From Frankia sp. RB7 (GTDB taxonomy: Bacteria; Pseudomonadota; Alphaproteobacteria; Rhizobiales; Xanthobacteraceae): 55,244 bases of DNA. The notes beneath the pieces were generated by a model. That model was not told the DNA's origin. It did no database searches and saw only the letters and a list, made by a program, of their open reading frames with translations. Made by a program: the position numbers and the translations under genes. Position 1 is the stretch's first letter, and each line of letters starts with the position of its first letter. Below, in pieces: positions 7,770 to 16,342 of this stretch. The stretch lies in the NCBI GenBank assembly GCA_030403585.1, contig JAUEPE010000042.1, positions 1 through 55,244 of the forward strand, in the 5' to 3' direction.

Positions 7770-9101
7770 ATGGCTTCGACGAAGCTGAAGGACGGCGGCA
7801 ACGTCTATAGGGCCGAGCTGGACGCGCAGGAGCGCGCGTCGCGCGACGAGATCATGGCGTTGCAGAAGCAGCGGCTGGCCTGTTCGCTGAAGCACGCCTA
7901 TGACAACGTTGCGCATTATCGCAAGGCTTTTGACAAGGCCGGCGTGCATCCGTCCGACTTACGCGAGCTTTCTGATCTCGCAAGGTTTCCGTTCACGGTG
8001 AAGACGGACCTGCGCGACAATTATCCCTTCAACATGTTCGCCGTGCCCCGCGAGAAGCTGGTGCGCGTGCATGCCTCGTCCGGCACGACGGGCAAGCCAA
8101 TCGTGGTCGGCTATACTCAGCGCGACATCGAGACTTGGTCAGAGGTGATGGCACGCTCGATCCGCGCCGCCGGCGGCCGCACCGGCATGATCATCCACAA
8201 TGCCTATGGCTACGGCCTGTTCACAGGTGGGTTGGGCGTCCATTACGGCGCCGAAAAGCTCGGCTGCACGGTGGTGCCGATCTCGGGCGGCATGACCGAG
8301 CGGCAGGTGCAGCTCATCAACGACTTCAGGCCCGACATCATCACGGTGACGCCGAGCTACATGCTGGCGATCCTCGACGAGTTCAAGCGGCAGAAGCTCG
8401 ATCCGCGCCAGTGCTCGCTCAAGGTCGGCATCTTCGGCGCCGAGCCATGGACCAACGCGATGCGTGGCGAGATCGAGGATGCCTTCGACATGGATGCGAC
8501 CGACATCTATGGCCTCTCCGAGGTGATCGGCCCCGGCGTCGCACAGGAATGCATCGAGACCAAGGACGGCCTGCACATCTGGGAAGATCATTTCTATCCC
8601 GAGGTCATCGATCCCGTGACCGGCGCGGTGCTGCCGGATGGCGAGAAGGGCGAGCTGGTCTTCACTTCCCTCACCAAGGAAGCCTTCCCGGTGATCCGCT
8701 ATCGCACCCGCGACCTGACGCGGCTGTTGCCTGGCACGGCGCGGCCGGGGATGCGGCGCATGGAGAAGGTGACGGGCCGCTCGGACGATATGATCATCCT
8801 GCGCGGGGTCAACCTGTTCCCGACCCAGATCGAAGAGGTGCTGCTCGCGACCGATTGGTGCGGCGGCCACTTCATCCTCGAACTCACCCGCGAAGGCCGC
8901 ATGGACGAACTGACCATCATTGCCGAGGCCCGACCCGAAAGTTGGGACGGAAGGGGTCTCGTCGAGCACGCCGACCGGATCTCGACCCACATCAAGAACA
9001 CGATCGGCATCAGCTCGAGGGTGCAAGTGGTGGCGCCAGCCACGCTGGAGCGCTCGCTCGGCAAGGCCAAGCGCCTCTACGACAAGCGGCCCAAGGACTG
9101 A
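7770..9101 (+). CDS. paaK: Phenylacetate-CoA ligase
   Basis: A 443-residue AMP-forming acyl-CoA synthetase that activates phenylacetate to phenylacetyl-CoA, the entry step of the pathway. The phosphate loop HASSGTTGKPIVVGY, the DIYGLSEVIGPG motif and the RTRDLTRLLPG and GRSDDMIILRGVNLFPTQIEE stretches are all typical of PaaK. Length matches the family. The open frame extends upstream through paaI in another frame, but ATG 7770 gives the conserved N-terminus. No second paaK copy or other CoA ligase lies nearby. Confidence 0.96.
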   Translation: MASTKLKDGGNVYRAELDAQERASRDEIMALQKQRLACSLKHAYDNVAHYRKAFDKAGVHPSDLRELSDLARFPFTVKTDLRDNYPFNMFAVPREKLVRVHASSGTTGKPIVVGYTQRDIETWSEVMARSIRAAGGRTGMIIHNAYGYGLFTGGLGVHYGAEKLGCTVVPISGGMTERQVQLINDFRPDIITVTPSYMLAILDEFKRQKLDPRQCSLKVGIFGAEPWTNAMRGEIEDAFDMDATDIYGLSEVIGPGVAQECIETKDGLHIWEDHFYPEVIDPVTGAVLPDGEKGELVFTSLTKEAFPVIRYRTRDLTRLLPGTARPGMRRMEKVTGRSDDMIILRGVNLFPTQIEEVLLATDWCGGHFILELTREGRMDELTIIAEARPESWDGRGLVEHADRISTHIKNTIGISSRVQVVAPATLERSLGKAKRLYDKRPKD

Positions 9102-9166
9102 CTTGACGGATTGACTTGACCGCCACCAAGGGCGACAAGGCCCGCGAGAAATCGTGGGTCTTTCCT

Positions 9167-10171
9167 ATGTCGCCAGCCGATACCAAAACCGTCGAGGCGC
9201 GTTGCGTCCGCCTCAATGCCAAGGCCGAAAACGCCGCTGCGGTTGCGCCCAGCGTCGAGCGTCACACGCTGACGCGCGGCGCGAATGATCTCCTGATCGA
9301 GGTCAAGGCCGCCGCCGTCAACCCGTCCGACGTCAAAGCTGCGACAGGGCTGATGCCCTATGCCGTGTTCCCGCGTACGCCAGGGCGAGACTATTCCGGC
9401 GTGGTGATCGACGGGCCGGCCGGCACGATTGGCCGCGAGGTGTTCGGCTCCTCCGGTGATCTCGGCATCCGCCGCGACGGCACCCACGCGAGCCATCTCG
9501 TGGTCGAAGCTGATGCGGTTGTGGAGAAGCCGAAGAGCGTTTCCTGGGAGGAGGCCGCCGGCATCGGCGTGCCCTTCGTCACGGCGATGGAAGGCTTTCG
9601 CCGCGCCGGCATTCCGAAGCCCGGCGAAACCGTTCTGGTGTTCGGCGTCAATGGCAAGGTCGGTCAGGCTGCGGTGCAGATCGCGACCTGGCAGGGCGCG
9701 CGCGTCGTCGGTGTGGTGCGCAAGGCGGAAGCCTATGAAGGTCACAGCAATGCACCGATCGAGGTCATCGACGCCTCCGCCATCGATGTCGCCACGCGCG
9801 TGCGCGAATTGACCGGCGGTAAGGGCGCCGACATCGTCTTCAATACGGTTGGCGATCCCTATTTCCAGGCCTCGCACAAGTCGCTCGGCTTGCGCGGTCG
9901 CCAGATCCTGATCGCCGCGATCGATCGCATCGTGCAGTTCAACATCCTCGAATTCTACCGGGGACAGCACACCTATGTCGGCATCGACACGCTCGGCCTC
10001 TCCTCGGTCGCGACAGGCGCGGTGCTGCGCGACCTCGGCGCTGGCTTTGCGAGCGGTCACCTCAAGCCGTTCCCGATCAAGGCGAGTGCTGTCTATCCGC
10101 TCGAGCACGCCAAAGAGGCGTATGTTGCCGTCGCCGGCTCCTCGCGGGATCGCATGATCCTGAAGTCGTGA
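9167..10171 (+). CDS. MDR-family NAD(P)-dependent oxidoreductase
   Basis: A 334-residue medium-chain dehydrogenase/reductase of the quinone-oxidoreductase type. It has the GroES-like N-terminal domain (AAVNPSDVKAATG, PRTPGRDYSGVV) and a Rossmann domain with the glycine motif VFGVNGKVGQAAVQ at about residue 162. The zinc-ligand cysteine and histidine pattern of true alcohol dehydrogenases is not evident, so an NADPH-dependent quinone or enone reductase is more likely. ATG 9167 is chosen; the frame also allows TTG 9116. It follows paaK by 65 bases and might be co-transcribed, but a role in phenylacetate breakdown is not established. Confidence 0.78.
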   Translation: MSPADTKTVEARCVRLNAKAENAAAVAPSVERHTLTRGANDLLIEVKAAAVNPSDVKAATGLMPYAVFPRTPGRDYSGVVIDGPAGTIGREVFGSSGDLGIRRDGTHASHLVVEADAVVEKPKSVSWEEAAGIGVPFVTAMEGFRRAGIPKPGETVLVFGVNGKVGQAAVQIATWQGARVVGVVRKAEAYEGHSNAPIEVIDASAIDVATRVRELTGGKGADIVFNTVGDPYFQASHKSLGLRGRQILIAAIDRIVQFNILEFYRGQHTYVGIDTLGLSSVATGAVLRDLGAGFASGHLKPFPIKASAVYPLEHAKEAYVAVAGSSRDRMILKS

Positions 10172-10173
10172 TC

Positions 10174-11232
10174 ATGGACTCGCCCGCCCAACTCGTCATC
10201 CTCGCCGGCCTCGTAATTGGCCTGGTTTATGGCGCCGTCGGCCTGCTCAGCGGCTTCTGCCTGATGAGCAGCATGCGCGGATGGCTGGCGGAAGGGGATG
10301 GGCGGCTGGTGCGCAGCTACGCGTTGGCAATTGCGGTGGCGATTGCCGCGAGCCAGTTCCTCGGCGGCAAGGGCATGGTCGACCTCGGCAAGTCGATCTA
10401 CCTGCAACCAACTATTTCGGCGCCGGTGCTGTTTCTCGGCGGCCTGCTGTTTGGGTATGGCATGGTGCTGTCGAACGGCTGCGGCTCGCGCGCATTGGTG
10501 CTGCTCGGGCGCGGCAATCTCCGCTCCTTCGTCGTCGTGATCGTGCTCGCCGTTGCCGCGCAGATGACGCTCAAGGGCTTGATCGCGCCGGCGCGCATTG
10601 CGCTGGTTCAGGCTTCTCAAACGACCATCAGCGCCAATTCGCTGCCGACACTGTTGGCGACGCTTGGTCTTGGCGAAGCTCTTTCTCGCACGCTCTCCGC
10701 AGCCGCGATCGTCGTCGTGCTGGTCCTGTTTGCGTTCGCCCATCCGGCGTTCCGCCGTTCGCCGGGCCAGATCACGGCGGGCGTCATCGTCGGTCTGCTC
10801 GTCGCGGGCGGCTGGTACGTCACCGGCTATCTCGGTGCCGATGATTTCAATCCCGTTCCGGTGGCCTCGCTCACCTTCATCGCGCCAATCGCCGATAGCC
10901 TGCAATACGCGATGCTCTCGACCGGCCTGACGCTCAACTTCGGCATCGTGACCGTTGCCGGTGTCTTTGCCGGCAGTCTGGTGACCGCGCTCGCCACGGG
11001 TCGCTTCCATCTCGAAGGCTATTCATCGCCACGCCATATGCTGCGATCGGCCGGTGGCGCCGCGCTGATGGGGATCGGCGGCGTAATGGCGTTTGGCTGC
11101 TCGATCGGGCAGGGACTCACCGGTGTCTCGACGCTCGCTCTGGGCTCGTTCATTGCGGTCGCGGGCATCCTGCTCGGCACGACGGCAGGCCTGCGCGGCA
11201 GCTTGCGCGTTCAGCCGCTTGCGGTGTCCTGA
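10174..11232 (+). CDS. YeeE/YedE family sulfur-compound transporter
   Basis: A 352-residue inner-membrane protein with about nine or ten hydrophobic segments and the two-fold YeeE/YedE repeat. Each half has the conserved cysteine motif: SNGCGSRALVLLGRG in the first and FGCSIGQGLTGVS in the second. Characterised relatives (TsuA/YeeE) take up thiosulfate and pass it along such cysteines, and others are linked to selenium metabolism. No TusA/YeeD partner is seen alongside. ATG 10174 lies just past the stop of the preceding gene; a GTG at 10168 overlaps that stop. Confidence 0.85.
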   Translation: MDSPAQLVILAGLVIGLVYGAVGLLSGFCLMSSMRGWLAEGDGRLVRSYALAIAVAIAASQFLGGKGMVDLGKSIYLQPTISAPVLFLGGLLFGYGMVLSNGCGSRALVLLGRGNLRSFVVVIVLAVAAQMTLKGLIAPARIALVQASQTTISANSLPTLLATLGLGEALSRTLSAAAIVVVLVLFAFAHPAFRRSPGQITAGVIVGLLVAGGWYVTGYLGADDFNPVPVASLTFIAPIADSLQYAMLSTGLTLNFGIVTVAGVFAGSLVTALATGRFHLEGYSSPRHMLRSAGGAALMGIGGVMAFGCSIGQGLTGVSTLALGSFIAVAGILLGTTAGLRGSLRVQPLAVS

Positions 11233-11265
11233 CGACGCAGCAACCGGTCGCAGAGCGCCCGCCTC

Positions 11266-11445
11266 AAGCGCGGTCGTGCCGATCAGGCAGCGGTGAAACG
11301 GTTGGTCGAGGCTGGCGTTGAAACCCGCGCTCTATCCAGCCTGGCAATGGGTAAGCCGCGCGATAATGGTCTCTTGCTCGGCTTTGCGGCCTGGCGCGAG
11401 AGCGAGATCAGCGCAGCGGTGCGAACGATGGCGTCGTGCTTGTAG
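11266..11445 (+). pseudogene. Remnant of a MocR/PdxR-type regulator C-terminus
   Basis: In the same frame as the preceding transporter and past its stop codon, about 50 codons read as the tail of a GntR/MocR aminotransferase-like regulator. They include RLVEAGVETRALSSLAMGK, GLLLGFAAWRESEISAAVR and a TAG stop at 11443. The DNA-binding domain and nearly all of the PLP fold are missing and there is no start codon of its own, so this looks like a deletion scar. Similarity is judged by eye against the usual 'LxxxGVETRPLS...GLLLGFAA' ending of the family. Confidence 0.6.
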
Positions 11446-11454
11446 GCGGTCGAG

Positions 11455-12678
11455 CTAGTCAACTGCCTTGGTCACGATACGGATCTCCGAGGTCAGGGTC
11501 CGATGCACCGGGCACTTGTCGGCGATCTCCATCAGCTTCTTGCGCTGCTCGGCATCGAGCGCCCCGTCGATTGCGATATCGCGCTCGATCTGGTCGAGCA
11601 TGCCGTCCTGCGTCTCGCACTCGGCGCAGTCCTTGGCGTAGATCTTGGAATGCTTCAGCGTGACGGTGACACGATCCAGCGGCAGCGACTTGCGGTCGGC
11701 ATAGAGGCGCATGGTCATGGAGGTGCAGGCGCCGAGACCGGCGAGAAGGAAATCGTAGGGGCCGGGGCCGGCATCTTCGCCGCCAGCGGCAACCGGTTCG
11801 TCCGCCACCAGATGATGCGGTCCGACGGTGATGATCTGGTTGAACTTGCTCCTGCGGGTCTCCTGCACCACCACCCTGCGCGGCTCCGCCTCAGCATCCG
11901 TGGCCTTCGCGGGCTTTGCCACGTCGATGTAGCGGCTCGCCCAGGCCGCGATCACATCGGCCGCGTAGAGCGCGTCGGCCGGCTTGGTCAGGAGATGATC
12001 GGCATGGTCGAGCGAGACGAAGCTCTTGGGATGTTTTGCCGAAACGAAGATCTTGGTCGCATTGTCGATGCCGACGGTGTCGTCGATCGGTGACTGCATC
12101 ACCAGCAACGCCTTGTGCAGGCCGGTGACGTCCTTCATCAGCTCGTGCTCGGCGATGTCGTCGAGGAATTCGCGCTTGATCCGGAACGGGCGGCCTGCGA
12201 GCGAAACCTCGACCTCGCCCTGCGCGCGGATGTTGTCGATATGCTCTTTGAAAAGACCGGTGACGTGAGCGGGATCGGACGGTGCCGCGATGGTCGCGAC
12301 CGCCTTGGCTTCCGGAATCTTTCCGGCTGCCGCCAGGATCGCCGCGCCACCAAGGCTGTGGCCGATCAGGATCGACGGCGCCTTGCGGGTTGCACGCAGA
12401 TGATCAGCGGCATGCACGAGATCGGCGACGTTGGAGGAGAAGGTCGAGTTGGCAAAATCACCTTCGCTGGAGCCGAGCCCGGTGAAGTCAAAGCGCAGCA
12501 CCGCGATGCCCTTGGCGGCGAGCGCGACCGAGATGCGTTTTGCGGCGAGCGTGTCCTTGCCACAGGTGAAGCAGTGGGCGAACAGCGCGTAAGCTACTGG
12601 CTCGCCGTCCGGCAGCTCCAGCGCGGCCGCGAGCTGATGACCGCCTTCGCCGGTAAATTGGAAGCGTTCCGTCGGCAT
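11455..12678 (-). CDS. Alpha/beta hydrolase-OsmC fusion protein
   Basis: A 407-residue two-domain protein. Residues 1-250 are an alpha/beta hydrolase with HCFTCGKD, RFDFTGLGSSEG, the nucleophile elbow GHSLGG and a late histidine in DHADHLL. Residues about 265-407 are an OsmC/Ohr-like domain with the two expected cysteines, in LAGLGACTSMTMR and DKCPVHRTL. OsmC proteins reduce organic peroxides through such a cysteine pair. This fusion architecture is known in proteobacteria, but its substrate is not. ATG 12678 is preceded by AGGGGGAG. It is the last gene of a closely spaced minus-strand run. Confidence 0.9.
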   Translation of the reverse strand: MPTERFQFTGEGGHQLAAALELPDGEPVAYALFAHCFTCGKDTLAAKRISVALAAKGIAVLRFDFTGLGSSEGDFANSTFSSNVADLVHAADHLRATRKAPSILIGHSLGGAAILAAAGKIPEAKAVATIAAPSDPAHVTGLFKEHIDNIRAQGEVEVSLAGRPFRIKREFLDDIAEHELMKDVTGLHKALLVMQSPIDDTVGIDNATKIFVSAKHPKSFVSLDHADHLLTKPADALYAADVIAAWASRYIDVAKPAKATDAEAEPRRVVVQETRRSKFNQIITVGPHHLVADEPVAAGGEDAGPGPYDFLLAGLGACTSMTMRLYADRKSLPLDRVTVTLKHSKIYAKDCAECETQDGMLDQIERDIAIDGALDAEQRKKLMEIADKCPVHRTLTSEIRIVTKAVD

Positions 12679-12703
12679 GGGCTCCCCCTGTCTCTGCTTG
12701 ACC

Positions 12704-13363
12704 TTAGTCGGCTGAATAGCGCTGCTCGGCCCAGGGATCGCCGCGGTTGTGGTAGCCGCGGACTTCCCAGAAGCCCGGCGCGTCCTCGGTGACGAATTCG
12801 ATGGCCTGGAGCCATTTCGCGCTCTTCCAGAAATACAGATGCGGCACGACCAGCCGCACCGGGCCGCCATGCTCGTCCGACAATGGCTGGCCCGACCAGC
12901 TATGGGCGAGTAGCGCGTCCTGGGCGGCAAAGTCTTCGAGCGCAAGGTTGGTGGTGTAACCGTCAGACGAATGCAGCACCACGAAATGCGCATCGTCGCG
13001 CGGCTGGCAGGCTCCGAGCAGCTCGCGCGTCGCAAGCCCTTCCCATTCATTGTCGTAACGCGACCAGGTCGTCACGCAATGGATGTCGGAGGTGAATCGG
13101 TCCTGCTTCTGTGCGGCGAACTCCGCAAAAGTCCAGAACACGGGATTCTCGATCGCGCCATAGACATCGAGCCGCCAGCGCTCGCGCGACACTGGCGGCA
13201 GGACGCCAAGGTCGAGCACCGGCCAGTCTTTTGTCAGGTGCTGGCCGGGCGGCAGCCGTTGGTCCTCCGGGCGCGTCACCTTGCCGGTGAGGAAGCGGCC
13301 CTCGCGCGCCCACTTCTCCTTGGTGCGTGTCAGCTTGCTGTCGGACGGTGTCTCGTCGGCCAT
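12704..13363 (-). CDS. Sulfite-oxidase-like molybdopterin-binding protein
   Basis: A 219-residue protein with only the molybdopterin-binding domain of the sulfite oxidase/YedY family. The expected cysteine ligand to molybdenum is in DIHCVTTWSRYDNEWEG at about residue 98, and HGGPVRLVVPHLYFWKSAKW near residues 165-184 is also typical. There is no heme domain, dimerisation domain or Tat/Sec signal, which points to a cytoplasmic enzyme, unlike periplasmic MsrP. The gene lies between the transporter and the hydrolase-OsmC fusion with gaps of 18 and 25 bases, so co-transcription is likely. Confidence 0.88.
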   Translation of the reverse strand: MADETPSDSKLTRTKEKWAREGRFLTGKVTRPEDQRLPPGQHLTKDWPVLDLGVLPPVSRERWRLDVYGAIENPVFWTFAEFAAQKQDRFTSDIHCVTTWSRYDNEWEGLATRELLGACQPRDDAHFVVLHSSDGYTTNLALEDFAAQDALLAHSWSGQPLSDEHGGPVRLVVPHLYFWKSAKWLQAIEFVTEDAPGFWEVRGYHNRGDPWAEQRYSAD

Positions 13364-13381
13364 GATCTACTCGAAAATCAG

Positions 13382-14704
13382 CTACTCGTGGCGATGCATC
13401 GCAGAGGCGCGCTTGGTGTCGCGCATGGTGGAATAGATGATCAGCGACAGGAAGATGACGCTGGCGAGATAATAGTAGAACCACTCCTCGTGCCCGATGC
13501 TCTTGAAATAGAGCGCGATCGCGGGCGCCGTGCCGCCGAAGATCGAGACTGTGATGGCATAGGGCAGGCCAACACCGAGGGCGCGGACATTGGTCGGGAA
13601 CAGTTCGGCCTTCACCACCGCATTGATCGAGGTATAGCCGGCGACGAACAGCCAGGCGCAGCAGATCAGGATGAAGGCCATGAAAGGCGACTTGGTCTCC
13701 TTCAGCGTCATCAGAAGTGGCACGGTTGCGAGCGTGCCGGCGACGCCAAAGAAGATCAACAGCGGCTTGCGGCCGATCTTGTCGGAGATCGCGCCATAGA
13801 TCGGCTGCAGGATAGTCGCGAAGATCAGCGTGCCGAAGATCACGAAGGTGGTCTGGTCCTCGGTCAGGCCCACCGAGAGCTTGACGAAGGTCTGCATGTA
13901 GGTGGTGAAGGTGTAGAACGCCGCGGTGCCGCCGGCAGTGAGGCCGACCACGAGCAGAAGCTCGCGCGGATAGCGCAGCAGGTTGGCGATCGAGCCGGTC
14001 GGCTGCACGACCTTCTTGGCTTCCTCGAAGGCTTCAGTCTCATGCAGGTTGCGCCGCATCACCGCGGCGAAGATCGCGAGCGCAGCGCCGATCGCGAACG
14101 GGATGCGCCAGCCCCAGGCCTTGAGCTCGTCGGGCGTGAGGAAGACCTTTTGCAGGAGCAGCAGCACGATGATCGCGGTGAGCTGGCCGCCGATCAGGGT
14201 GACGTACTGAAAGCTCGAATAAAAGCCACGGTGCTTGGGATCGGCGACTTCGCTGAGGTAAGTGGCGCTGGCGCCATATTCGCCGCCGAGGCTCAGGCCC
14301 TCGATGACGCGGGCCAGCGCCAGGATCACCGGGGCGGCAAAGCCGATCGTCGCATAGGTCGGTGTCAGCGCGATGATCAGCGAACCGAAGCACATGAACA
14401 CGACCGACAGCGTCAGCGAGATGCGCCGGCCGTAATGGTCGGCAATATAGCCGAACAGCCAGCCGCCGAGGGGACGCATCAGGAACGTCGCCGCGAATAC
14501 GACGGCGATGTTCAATTGCTGGACGACGGGATCGCTGCCCGGGAAGAAGGCGGGAGCGAAATACAGCGCAAACGCCGTATAGGCGTAGAAGTCGTACCAC
14601 TCGACGAGATTGCCGATCGAACCGATGAAGATCGCCTTGATCCGGCGTTCGGCGTCGGCGAGGTCGATGTGGTCGGAGGCCGGTTTGATTGCTTGCTCTG
14701 TCAC
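13382..14704 (-). CDS. MHS-type MFS transporter (metabolite:H+ symporter)
   Basis: A 440-residue major facilitator transporter with about 12 hydrophobic segments, of the metabolite:H+ symporter family (KgtP/ProP-like). Diagnostic stretches are IGNLVEWYDFYAYTAFALYFAP near the N-terminus, the loop 2-3 motif GYIADHYGRRISL, and ARVIEGLSLGGEYGASATYLSE. Such proteins import small carboxylates or zwitterions with protons. The start is taken as GTG 14704 because GGAGG lies six bases upstream; the longer reading would overlap the P450 gene. It sits between the P450 and the molybdoprotein gene, suggesting it imports their substrate. Confidence 0.88.
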   Translation of the reverse strand: MTEQAIKPASDHIDLADAERRIKAIFIGSIGNLVEWYDFYAYTAFALYFAPAFFPGSDPVVQQLNIAVVFAATFLMRPLGGWLFGYIADHYGRRISLTLSVVFMCFGSLIIALTPTYATIGFAAPVILALARVIEGLSLGGEYGASATYLSEVADPKHRGFYSSFQYVTLIGGQLTAIIVLLLLQKVFLTPDELKAWGWRIPFAIGAALAIFAAVMRRNLHETEAFEEAKKVVQPTGSIANLLRYPRELLLVVGLTAGGTAAFYTFTTYMQTFVKLSVGLTEDQTTFVIFGTLIFATILQPIYGAISDKIGRKPLLIFFGVAGTLATVPLLMTLKETKSPFMAFILICCAWLFVAGYTSINAVVKAELFPTNVRALGVGLPYAITVSIFGGTAPAIALYFKSIGHEEWFYYYLASVIFLSLIIYSTMRDTKRASAMHRHE

Positions 14705-14735
14705 GTCCGGCCTCCCAGAACCTGTGTCTGGGAGC

Positions 14736-15956
14736 CTACATCGCCTTTCCAAGCAGAAATGGCAACTGGCGGGGGCCTCTGACCGTGCCCTGCGACCAGG
14801 TTACGGTGCCGGCCGGGTCGAGCCGGAAGTCCGGAATCCGCTTCAGCCATTCCTCCAGCGCAACCTGCATCTCCATCCGCGCCAGGTTGGAACCCACGCA
14901 GCGGTGGATGCCGAGGCCGAAGGCGGCATGGCGATTCTCCCGCCGGTCGATCACGACCTTGTCGGCGTCCGGAAACATCTTCGGGTCGCGGTTAGCGGCC
15001 GGGAAGGACAGCAGCACCATGTTGCCTGCCTTGACCGGGCAGCCCGAGACCGTGGTCTCCTTGACGACCTCGCGCGCCATCGTCACCGGCGAATAGGCCC
15101 GCAGCAGTTCCTCCACGGCGATCGGGATCAACCCGGGCTCGGCGATCAGCCGCTCGCGATCGGCCGGGGTCCGGGCGAGATGCCAGAGCGAGGAGCCGAT
15201 CGCGCTCCAGGTGGTATCGATGCCGGCAATCAGCAGCAGGCGCAGCGAACCGAGAACGTGCGACTCTTCCAGTGGCTGGCCTTCCTTGTCCTTGGCGTTC
15301 ATCAAATAGGAGATCAGGTCGTCAGTCGGCTTCGACCTCCGTTCCTCGATATGCGCCCTGAAATAGGCGCTCATCTCCTGCACGGCCTGGAGCAGCTTGT
15401 TCTCGTCCTTGATGCCGAGCTCCAGGATCATGTGGATCCAGTTGATGAAGAGATCGCTGTCGCTCTCGGGAATGCCGAGCATGTGCGCGATGGCCTGAAC
15501 CGGGATGTATTTGCCGTACTGCGCTGCGGCGTCGACCTTGCCGTCGGCGATGAACCCGTCGATCAGCTCGTTGCAGATTGCGCGCATCCGCGGTTCCAGC
15601 TTCTTCATCGCATCCGGCGTGAAGGGCGGCAGCAGCAACTGCTTGGCCGGCTTGTGCACGGGCGGATCGGATGTGATCGGCGGAGCGGCGTTCCTGGCGA
15701 CTTCGGGGCGCACGTCGCGGACGATGATGCGGCGCGACGAAAAATGCTCGGTGTCGTTGGCGATCTCGCGCACCGCCTCATAGGTCGTCGGCATATAGCA
15801 GCCGAGGAAGCGCTCGGTATGCACGACCGGGCTCGCGGCGCGCAGCTCTTCCCAGATCGGGAAGGGATCGTCCGTCCATTGCGGATCGGTGTGGTCGAAA
15901 TCGTTGATCCAGTCGGTCACGGGCGGGTGGGCAGTGGGCTGGCTGACGTCGGACAT
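14736..15956 (-). CDS. Cytochrome P450
   Basis: A 406-residue soluble class I P450. The heme-binding loop FGLGIHRCVGSNLARME places the cysteine ligand at about residue 353. The I-helix oxygen-activation motif AGIDTTWS is present, as is the ExxR-type helix around EELLRAYSP. There is no membrane anchor, so it acts in the cytoplasm and takes electrons from the small ferredoxin encoded just upstream. ATG 15956 fits the family start; the frame is open further. The substrate cannot be deduced, although many bacterial relatives hydroxylate or dealkylate small organic acids or terpenes. Confidence 0.95.
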   Translation of the reverse strand: MSDVSQPTAHPPVTDWINDFDHTDPQWTDDPFPIWEELRAASPVVHTERFLGCYMPTTYEAVREIANDTEHFSSRRIIVRDVRPEVARNAAPPITSDPPVHKPAKQLLLPPFTPDAMKKLEPRMRAICNELIDGFIADGKVDAAAQYGKYIPVQAIAHMLGIPESDSDLFINWIHMILELGIKDENKLLQAVQEMSAYFRAHIEERRSKPTDDLISYLMNAKDKEGQPLEESHVLGSLRLLLIAGIDTTWSAIGSSLWHLARTPADRERLIAEPGLIPIAVEELLRAYSPVTMAREVVKETTVSGCPVKAGNMVLLSFPAANRDPKMFPDADKVVIDRRENRHAAFGLGIHRCVGSNLARMEMQVALEEWLKRIPDFRLDPAGTVTWSQGTVRGPRQLPFLLGKAM

Positions 15957-16034
15957 GGCAGGAAAATCCCTTGAATATCCCTTGGGGCTCGTGTTCGCTG
16001 AAGGCACGCAAAGCGCGCGCGGGCAGGGGCGGCG

Positions 16035-16244
16035 CTACTCCTCGATCACATCGATCGCGATTTCCGGGCAGTTGGATTTGGCAAGCCAGGCCTTGTCTTC
16101 GAGGCCCGGTGGAACCGTGCCGTCGCCGGCCTCGTGGGCGTTGCCGTATTCATCGAGCTCGAACAGCTCCGGCGCCAGCGCCTTGCAGCGCGCGTGGCCC
16201 TGGCATTTGTCGGGATCGACGTGAACTCTCAGTCGTTCTGCCAT
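16035..16244 (-). CDS. P450-associated ferredoxin with a CxxHxxC motif
   Basis: A 69-residue ferredoxin with cysteines at positions 14, 20 and 59, the last followed by proline, and a histidine at position 17 where a fourth cysteine would normally sit (C-x2-H-x2-C...CP). This pattern is typical of [3Fe-4S] or modified [4Fe-4S] ferredoxins paired with P450s in Rhodopseudomonas, Bradyrhizobium and actinomycetes. It is the first gene of the run, 78 bases ahead of the P450. ATG 16244 has GAGGGAG upstream. No ferredoxin reductase gene is in the neighbourhood. Confidence 0.92.
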   Translation of the reverse strand: MAERLRVHVDPDKCQGHARCKALAPELFELDEYGNAHEAGDGTVPPGLEDKAWLAKSNCPEIAIDVIEE

Positions 16245-16342
16245 TGCGGCTCCCTCGGTCGCATGCGCGTGGCCCGAAGGGCGGCGCGTTCCTCTTGATA
16301 ATGTTGTCTGCGGCATTTCCCGCTTATTCTAAGTTATATACT

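Noticed and set aside
12971..14782. Long plus-strand open frame over the MFS and molybdoprotein genes
   Set aside because: Low-complexity charged sequence without motifs; opposite strand holds convincing genes.
16330..16342. GTTATATA word shared with the paaA operator, suggesting common control
   Set aside because: Only eight AT-rich bases match and the arms of the paa repeat are not present here.
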